Assembly (NCBI GenBank): GCA_003343905.1
Contig: QAKI01000036.1
Coordinates: 1-18,781, forward strand
Direction of reading: 5' to 3'
From: Subdoligranulum variabile
GTDB lineage: Bacteria; Bacillota; Clostridia; Oscillospirales; Ruminococcaceae
DNA length: 18,781 bases
Below the pieces are notes generated by a model. The model was not told the DNA's origin. It was given only the letters and a program-made list of their open reading frames with translations, and searched no databases. Below are positions 13,741 to 18,781 of this stretch, in pieces (position 1 is the first letter of the stretch; each line of letters opens with the position of its first letter). Made by a program: the position numbers and the translations under genes.

Positions 13741-15855
13741 ATGTATAGTGTATCCGAAGGTTATCAAGCGGCAATAGCCGCCAATCCCAGAAGTATGTCC
13801 GGAAAACTGCAAATCGGAACGTATACAATAACCGGGGATGACAATTTAGTCAGTTTCAGTGTATCTCGCGGGACGCAGACGGAAAAGACACTCATCGGTA
13901 GTACCATAGGTGCAACGGTTACGGCGGAGATTATCGACCGGGATGGGGCATACACCTTTGCCGACGGCAGCACGATACTTCCGCAAATCGGTGTGGACCT
14001 TCCGGACGGGACAGTCGAGTATGTGCCGCTCCCACCCGTGGCGATGGATGAGGTGCAATCAGATACAGCTCGAAAGCGGCTGACTGTCAAAGGTGCGGAC
14101 GCCATGGGGAAATTTGACGCCTGGAAGGTAAAGGACCTTCCGTCCGTCACATACCCCATCACACGGAAGGCATATCTGTTGGCGGTCTGTGCCCTGTGCG
14201 GCGTGGAATACGACGGTGGTGTATTTCTCGGGCAGGATGTCCAACTTGCCGGACCTCCCAACCTATCTGGAGAAGAGACCGCCCGTACCGTGATTGGTAT
14301 GATCGCGGAATCCGCTCTGTGCAATGCCGTCATCGGACGGAACGGAAAACTGTCTCTCGTGAGCGTCGTGCCGTCGGGGAAATCCTACGGAATCAATCCA
14401 GATGTTTATCGAGGACTTACCATCGGGAAAACCTATGGCCCCGTCAATCGATTGGTACTATCCCGCAAGCCACAGAATGACGACGTGTATCGGGAGGATC
14501 CCAGCAGTATCGAGGCGGACGGGCTGACCGAGCTGGTCATCGCTAACAACGCCTTTTTGGATTACGGTGACGAAGATATCCGGATGGAAGTGATCGATCC
14601 TATATGGAATGCCGTCAAAGGCATGGCTTTTGCCGCCTTTGATTTGGATTGGATCGGCAATCCAGCATTGGATGTATGCGACCCGGTACTTATTGCCGAT
14701 ATCGGTGGGAATACATATGCATCCTTGTTTTTCGGGGAAACTTTGACGTATAACGGTGGGCTGAAATCCGAATCCTCCGCCAAGTATCCGAAGCTGGCAG
14801 ACCGGACAAACACCAAAAACGCCATCACCATTAAAGACGCCATGAAAAACACGGAACTGCGAGTCAACAAGGTTGAAGGGGAAATCGTATCCCTCGCCCA
14901 GACCGTGCAGAGAGTGGGGAAAACGGTAAAAATCACCGGTGGAAACGTGTTTAAATATGCTGTCGACGGTAGTATAAGCCCTGCATCCCTGACCCTGACA
15001 GCGGAGCTGACTGAAGGGGCCGTCCTGGATAAATGGCAGTACAGCACCGGGTCGGGATGGGTGGAATGCGGGACGGATATTACCCTGCCCGTCAATACCG
15101 GAGGACCGTATTGGTTTGGCGACATGGCTGTATTCCGAGCCCTGACTGACAATGGCAGTTATGACACAATGACCGTGTATAAGGTGCGCGACGGGTCGAA
15201 TGGTCAGGACGGCGAACCGGGACAGACGGGGCCGCCCGGCGAAAACGGCAGCGACGGGGTCGTCCCAGTATTAGACGTGCCACCGGAAAGCCCGGCGGTC
15301 AATGACGCATATATCAATAGCGGAGACGGGATGATTTATCTGTGGGATGGGGAGGACTGGATCCAGCTCTCCGACTACAGCGAGGATATCAAGGCGGTAC
15401 AGGACAACGCCAATACCATTCAGCGGGAAATGACCTCATACATGTCCCAAACGTCGGAGTCGATTGCCTCCGTCGTATCATCCGTTTCCAGCACAAGAGA
15501 TATGGTATCCGACCTGTCATCCAGGCTAACTCAAACGGCCGAAGGATGGGTACTGGATTTCAGCCGGCTGGAGACTGCCACAGATGAGGCTGTATCTGTG
15601 CTCGACCAGTACAAAGCCCAGATTAAGCTTATAGACGGAAAAATTACCCTTCTGCCTGACGGAGGGCATGTCAGCGCGGAGCTGTCCGGGGACAGGCTGT
15701 CATTTTATGTGGGATCGGATGAGGTAGCCTATATCAGCAACAGTAAGCTGTATATTACTAACGCGCAGATTTTAACCCAGATTGTCATCGGAAAATTCGT
15801 GTTCGCACCCAGGGCAAACGGCAACCTGTCATTTAAGCGGTATAAGGGGGGATAG
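13741..15855 (+). CDS. Tail-associated baseplate protein with collagen-like segment
   Basis: The first 390 or so residues of this 704-residue protein are the tail-associated (Tal/gp44-like) base domain: a start with VSFSVSRGTQTEKTLIGSTI, a middle segment YLLAVCALCGVEYDG, and beta-rich blocks up to LFFGETLTYNGG. A strand-rich module (about 410-480) is followed by eight glycines at every third residue (485-506, collagen-like), then a module with DGMIYLWDGEDWIQL, a coiled coil (about 545-640) and the C-terminus FAPRANGNLSF that is widespread in phages of Clostridia. No peptidase motif was found. GGGAGG at 13729-13734 lies six bases upstream of ATG 13741. The protein should sit at the tail tip and hold the receptor-binding protein. 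Confidence 0.88.
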   Translation: MYSVSEGYQAAIAANPRSMSGKLQIGTYTITGDDNLVSFSVSRGTQTEKTLIGSTIGATVTAEIIDRDGAYTFADGSTILPQIGVDLPDGTVEYVPLPPVAMDEVQSDTARKRLTVKGADAMGKFDAWKVKDLPSVTYPITRKAYLLAVCALCGVEYDGGVFLGQDVQLAGPPNLSGEETARTVIGMIAESALCNAVIGRNGKLSLVSVVPSGKSYGINPDVYRGLTIGKTYGPVNRLVLSRKPQNDDVYREDPSSIEADGLTELVIANNAFLDYGDEDIRMEVIDPIWNAVKGMAFAAFDLDWIGNPALDVCDPVLIADIGGNTYASLFFGETLTYNGGLKSESSAKYPKLADRTNTKNAITIKDAMKNTELRVNKVEGEIVSLAQTVQRVGKTVKITGGNVFKYAVDGSISPASLTLTAELTEGAVLDKWQYSTGSGWVECGTDITLPVNTGGPYWFGDMAVFRALTDNGSYDTMTVYKVRDGSNGQDGEPGQTGPPGENGSDGVVPVLDVPPESPAVNDAYINSGDGMIYLWDGEDWIQLSDYSEDIKAVQDNANTIQREMTSYMSQTSESIASVVSSVSSTRDMVSDLSSRLTQTAEGWVLDFSRLETATDEAVSVLDQYKAQIKLIDGKITLLPDGGHVSAELSGDRLSFYVGSDEVAYISNSKLYITNAQILTQIVIGKFVFAPRANGNLSFKRYKGG
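15193..15258 (+). repeat. Collagen-like Gly-X-Y stretch
   Basis: Glycine occurs at residues 485, 488, 491, 494, 497, 500, 503 and 506 of the baseplate protein, with the intervening pairs SN, QD, EP, QT, PP, EN and SD. Seven such triplets can form a short triple helix, which would trimerise the C-terminal part of the protein. Confidence 0.8.
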
Positions 15856-15856
15856 C

Positions 15857-17746
15857 ATGGCATCCAGTGGATCGTTTTCGGGGTCCATCCGCAACGGAGG
15901 GTACACCCTGCGGGTGGACTGGTCATCCAGCCAGTCTACAGAAAGCAATACCAGCGCCATTACATGCAACATGTATCTGGTGCAGAAGGCACAATATAGC
16001 CTGTCTATTGGCAGCCGAAGCAACACCACCACCATTGATGGTTCCGCTATTGCCTACACATCTGCCGCCATTAACAACGGGGGCAACACAACTGTGCATT
16101 TGGGAACTGTCACACGGACGGTATCCCATAATGGCGACGGCTCCAAAAGCATGTACTTGTCTTCGGTGTTTAATATACAGGCCACTTTAGGCGGTACCTG
16201 GTATGAGTCCATCGAGGCGAGTAGTGATTTGATCACGTTGCCCACTATCCCTCGTTCCTCATCGGTGTCCTGCCCGTCTTCGGCGACGGCCGGCGGCACA
16301 CTGGCCATCAGCATATCCAGGGCTTCCGACGCCTTTACGCACGATTTGGCTTATGCCATCGGTTCCGGCATCACGCAGATAGCGTCCGGGATCGGCACGT
16401 CGTTCTCGTGGGTAATCCCGGAGAGCCTGGCCAATTATGCGACGGGGCCAAACGGGGCGGAATGCCAGATCATATGCCAGACCCGTCAGGGCTTAACATC
16501 GATCGGCAGCGATTCTGCTTACTTTACGCTGAACGTACCGAATACGCCGAAATTCCAGCCGACGGTGTCGATCGCCACACCTACCGACCCGACGGGCTAT
16601 AAGACCACGTATGGCGCTTACGTGAGAGGGCTATCCAGGATCCGGGTGCGGACATCGGCGGCTGGGGCTTATGGGAGCACGATTACCTCCTATTCCGTAT
16701 CGGTTAACGGGGAAACCGGAGGCTCGGCGGACTATACGTCCGGGATCGTCAAGTCCAATTGCCCCAGCACTATCACTGTGACGGTCCGGGACAGCCGGAA
16801 CCGTCCGGCGTCCGCGACCGTGTCCGGGCTGGCCTTTTTGGACTATGCGCCCCCTTCGATCAGCGGACAATCCGTCAAGCGGGTGTCCAGCTCCGCCGGC
16901 ACAACGGACGACGATGAGGGGAATTACGCCAAAATCACGTTTAATTATGCGGTCTCGTCTCTTGGAAACAAGAACAGCAAAACCATTACCCTGCGATACC
17001 GGACAAACGATTCCAGCAGTTATACGACGGTCGAGACCGTTACACCGTCCACATACAACGGCACCTATACAAAAGTGGTGGCCGCAAGCGCCGACAATGC
17101 TTATACATATCAAATCACTCTCGGGGACGACATATCCAGCCCGGCCGCTTACCTTGACCTGCCCACCGCCGAGACGGTGTTCGATGTTTTGGCGGACGGC
17201 TCGGGGATCGCTTTTGGAAAAGTGGCAGGCCTTGCTGAAACCCTCGATGTTGGGTGGCCCCTCAAACCCAGCGGCGGAATAACAGGAAATTTGCTCCCGT
17301 CGGCGCATGCTTCCTTGGATATCGGTGCGTCGGCGACCAGCTGGCGGAGTTTATACGCACTATTCGGTCGTTTTACCAGCGGCCTGAGCGTCGCCGGTGA
17401 TGCTGTTGCCGCGAGGGGGTCCGGGACCACCAGCAAGCCGGGGCAGTATGTCAAGTTTTACGATGGTACGATGATCTGCTACACATATATATACCAGACT
17501 TTAAATATCAACCAGCCAAAAGGGTCGGTGTATTACAGGTATGCGCCCAGCTGGACTTACCCGGTATCGTTTTTGTCCGGAACCAATCCAATTGCCATTG
17601 CCTCGTCTATATGTGATGATGTCATGTCGGTTTGCTGTTGCGGGGTATACAACACATATATCCATTCCGTCCTTGTTCAATCGGCGATAAGCTTGACCAA
17701 TTACCAGGCCGCCTATGGCATTGTTGTGATCGGGAGGTGGAAATGA
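15857..17746 (+). CDS. DUF859-type minor structural protein, candidate receptor-binding protein
   Basis: This 629-residue beta-rich protein is high in Ser, Thr and Gly. The start (SSGSFSGSIRNGGYTLRVDW) and the segment TRTVSHNGDGSKS are the signature of the DUF859 phage minor structural family. Several Ig-like blocks with IPRSSSVSC and FLDYAPPSI at their boundaries follow to about residue 460. Then a segment SLDIGASATSWRSLYA, like linkers seen in tail fibres, leads to a C-terminal domain (about 510-629) with few family hallmarks and the cysteine run C593-C595. That part is the likely host-contact domain. ATG 15857 follows the previous stop by one base with a GGGGGGA ribosome binding site. The receptor is unknown. 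Confidence 0.85.
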   Translation: MASSGSFSGSIRNGGYTLRVDWSSSQSTESNTSAITCNMYLVQKAQYSLSIGSRSNTTTIDGSAIAYTSAAINNGGNTTVHLGTVTRTVSHNGDGSKSMYLSSVFNIQATLGGTWYESIEASSDLITLPTIPRSSSVSCPSSATAGGTLAISISRASDAFTHDLAYAIGSGITQIASGIGTSFSWVIPESLANYATGPNGAECQIICQTRQGLTSIGSDSAYFTLNVPNTPKFQPTVSIATPTDPTGYKTTYGAYVRGLSRIRVRTSAAGAYGSTITSYSVSVNGETGGSADYTSGIVKSNCPSTITVTVRDSRNRPASATVSGLAFLDYAPPSISGQSVKRVSSSAGTTDDDEGNYAKITFNYAVSSLGNKNSKTITLRYRTNDSSSYTTVETVTPSTYNGTYTKVVAASADNAYTYQITLGDDISSPAAYLDLPTAETVFDVLADGSGIAFGKVAGLAETLDVGWPLKPSGGITGNLLPSAHASLDIGASATSWRSLYALFGRFTSGLSVAGDAVAARGSGTTSKPGQYVKFYDGTMICYTYIYQTLNINQPKGSVYYRYAPSWTYPVSFLSGTNPIAIASSICDDVMSVCCCGVYNTYIHSVLVQSAISLTNYQAAYGIVVIGRWK

Positions 17747-17994
17747 TGTTTGTAATGCCGCCGATTGAACAGTACTTGCAGGATTTTGGAGATACCTTGA
17801 CCACCAGGATCATGTACTATCGTACCTATCTGATCCATACCGACTATGTGGCCAATAAAATCGCGGAATGCCTCTATCTCGGCCAGCCGGTCGAAGAGAA
17901 GTACGCTGCCGCCTTAGAGGGACGCGCTGAGGCCCGCGCGAAGATTGGGCAGCTTGAGGCCGAAATGAACCAAGAAAGCGGGGAAAATGCATGA
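17743..17994 (+). CDS. Small helical phage protein of unknown function
   Basis: This 83-residue protein begins MMFVMPPIEQYLQDFGD and continues with DYVANKIAECLYLGQPVEEK and an Ala/Glu/Arg-rich helix (EGRAEARAKIGQLEAEM). I recall similar short proteins between the tail tip genes and the lysis genes in clostridial phages, but no function is known to me. It has no signal peptide or membrane segment. GGGAGG (17732-17737) precedes ATG 17743; ATG 17746 is an equally spaced alternative. Its start overlaps the stop of the preceding gene and its stop overlaps the lysin start, so it is coupled to both. Confidence 0.75.
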   Translation: MMFVMPPIEQYLQDFGDTLTTRIMYYRTYLIHTDYVANKIAECLYLGQPVEEKYAAALEGRAEARAKIGQLEAEMNQESGENA

Positions 17995-18704
17995 GCCGGG
18001 TATTGCAAAACTGCAATGATTTGATCACACAGTATTACTCGTCCAAGCACAATGGCCTGGATATCGTGGGGGATGGCCACAAAACCGATTATGTGACGGC
18101 CCACACGGGCGGCGAGGTGATCCTGCTGGCGTCCGGGCACATCAACAACCCCGGAGCGTCCGGGGATGCGAGCTACGGAAATTTCGTCAAGCTGCGGCAC
18201 CCGAACGGCTACTGTACCCTGTACGCGCATCTGAAAAGTGTGTGTGTCTCCAAAGGCCAGACGGTGGGGGCCGGGGACCGGCTGGGATACATGGGAAACA
18301 CCGGCAACAGCTACGGGGCGCACCTGCATTTTGAAGTGCGGACACCCGGAAACGAACGGATCGATCCGGAGCCCTACCTGACGGCCGGGCTGCCGGGAGA
18401 ATATGAGGAGGTAATCGAGATTATGGGCAAGTACGTGAGCAAGGACAATCTGATCGACTGGATCAACAACAATGCGGTGGACATGGTGGAACAGACGGTA
18501 TCCAAACGCCGCACGACCGCGAATCTGTACTACCATACCGCCTATCCCGGCAATTCCGGGACCAGGTCAGGCAAATGGCCCAAGGGAACCGTCGTGGATG
18601 TGCTGGACGGATGGGAAGCGCCGGCGGACGGTTACACCTGGGTAAAGGTACAGTACGACGACGGGACGTATTACGCGGCCAAGGAGTATCTGGAAAGGGT
18701 GTAA
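17991..18704 (+). CDS. M23 peptidase endolysin with C-terminal SH3-like domain
   Basis: This 237-residue enzyme should cut peptide bonds in peptidoglycan at the end of infection. The LytM/M23 motifs are complete: H20 and D24 (HNGLD) with H113 as zinc ligands, and H80 (YAHL) and H111 (HLH) as catalytic histidines. GYMGNTGNSYGAHLHFE is the most conserved block. Residues about 137-175 are a helical linker, and about 178-237 look like a bacterial SH3 cell-wall binding domain (TTANLYYHTAY, then GYTWVKVQYDDGTYY). There is no signal peptide, so release depends on a holin. ATG 17991 overlaps the preceding stop (ATGA). A virion-associated role is less likely because it is beside a holin-like gene. Confidence 0.92.
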   Translation: MSRVLQNCNDLITQYYSSKHNGLDIVGDGHKTDYVTAHTGGEVILLASGHINNPGASGDASYGNFVKLRHPNGYCTLYAHLKSVCVSKGQTVGAGDRLGYMGNTGNSYGAHLHFEVRTPGNERIDPEPYLTAGLPGEYEEVIEIMGKYVSKDNLIDWINNNAVDMVEQTVSKRRTTANLYYHTAYPGNSGTRSGKWPKGTVVDVLDGWEAPADGYTWVKVQYDDGTYYAAKEYLERV

Positions 18705-18707
18705 CCG

Positions 18708-18781
18708 ATGACGGAAATCCTTGTGCCGATCATAACCGCCGGGTTAGCGTTGATCGGTACGGCGATCGGGAGCTTTTCGGG
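18708..18781 (+). CDS. Holin-like membrane protein (partial, start only)
   Basis: Only 24 complete codons are in the window. They encode MTEILVPIITAGLALIGTAI and then GSFS, a hydrophobic segment that could be the first membrane span of a small holin. The start is three bases after the lysin stop, and AAAGG at 18695-18699 may be its ribosome binding site. Lysin before holin is an order found in some clostridial phages. The rest lies outside the window, so the call depends on one hydrophobic stretch and on position. Confidence 0.6.
   Translation, partial: MTEILVPIITAGLALIGTAIGSFS

Noticed and set aside
16631..17308. 225-codon open frame on the minus strand inside the DUF859 gene
   Set aside because: It lies fully antisense to a well-recognised gene, has a composition odd for a protein (many Arg, Gly, Ile) and no ribosome binding context. 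Similar antisense frames at 10704-11339, 12612-13268 and 17874-18536 are rejected for the same reason.
1..18781. CRISPR array, insertion sequence or attachment site
   Set aside because: No regularly spaced direct repeats, no transposase-like protein and no integrase or terminal duplication were seen on either strand.

Overview
The window is a continuous late (structural) gene cluster of a tailed siphophage or prophage that infects a Gram-positive bacterium, most likely a moderately GC-rich member of the Clostridia. The reasons are: all real genes lie on the plus strand and are packed tightly, many with 4-base ATGA overlaps; ribosome binding sites are strong AGGAGG types; GTG and TTG starts occur; and the protein families (portal/Phage_min_cap2/Gp20 scaffold/Gp15/TP901-type tape measure/DUF859) are those of A118-like and related phages of Firmicutes. 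No integrase, repressor or replication gene is present, so prophage or free phage cannot be decided.

Layout. 1-119 holds the 3' end of an upstream unknown gene, followed by a hairpin (141-174). 193-1876 is DNA packaging: small and large terminase. 1854-6839 is the head: portal, a minor capsid protein with an extra C-terminal domain that may be a nuclease, a small acidic gene that could be its partner, a structured 143-base leader, a Gp20-type scaffold and the major capsid protein. 6854-8383 has four head-completion genes. 8389-10130 has the tail tube, two tail-assembly chaperone genes and a 48-residue zinc-ribbon gene. 10168-17746 is the tail: tape measure, a DUF6711-like distal tail protein, a tail-associated baseplate protein with a collagen-like stretch, and a DUF859-type receptor-binding candidate. 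17743-18781 holds a small helical unknown protein, an M23 endopeptidase lysin and the first 24 codons of a holin-like membrane protein.

How it works together. The terminase loads DNA through the portal into a head built on the scaffold. The connector and stopper genes close the head. The tail tube polymerises around the tape measure with the chaperones' help. The tail tip binds the cell surface, and the lysin and holin end the cycle. No separate prohead protease gene is seen between portal and capsid genes.

Most interesting points: (1) a possible toxin-like nuclease domain fused to the minor capsid protein, next to a small acidic gene; (2) a Com-like zinc-ribbon gene placed directly before a tape measure gene whose ribosome binding site sits in a GC-rich hairpin, which recalls the com/mom translational switch of phage Mu; (3) a cUUCGg terminator-like hairpin and further stem-loops in front of the scaffold/capsid genes. 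All three are hypotheses from the sequence alone.
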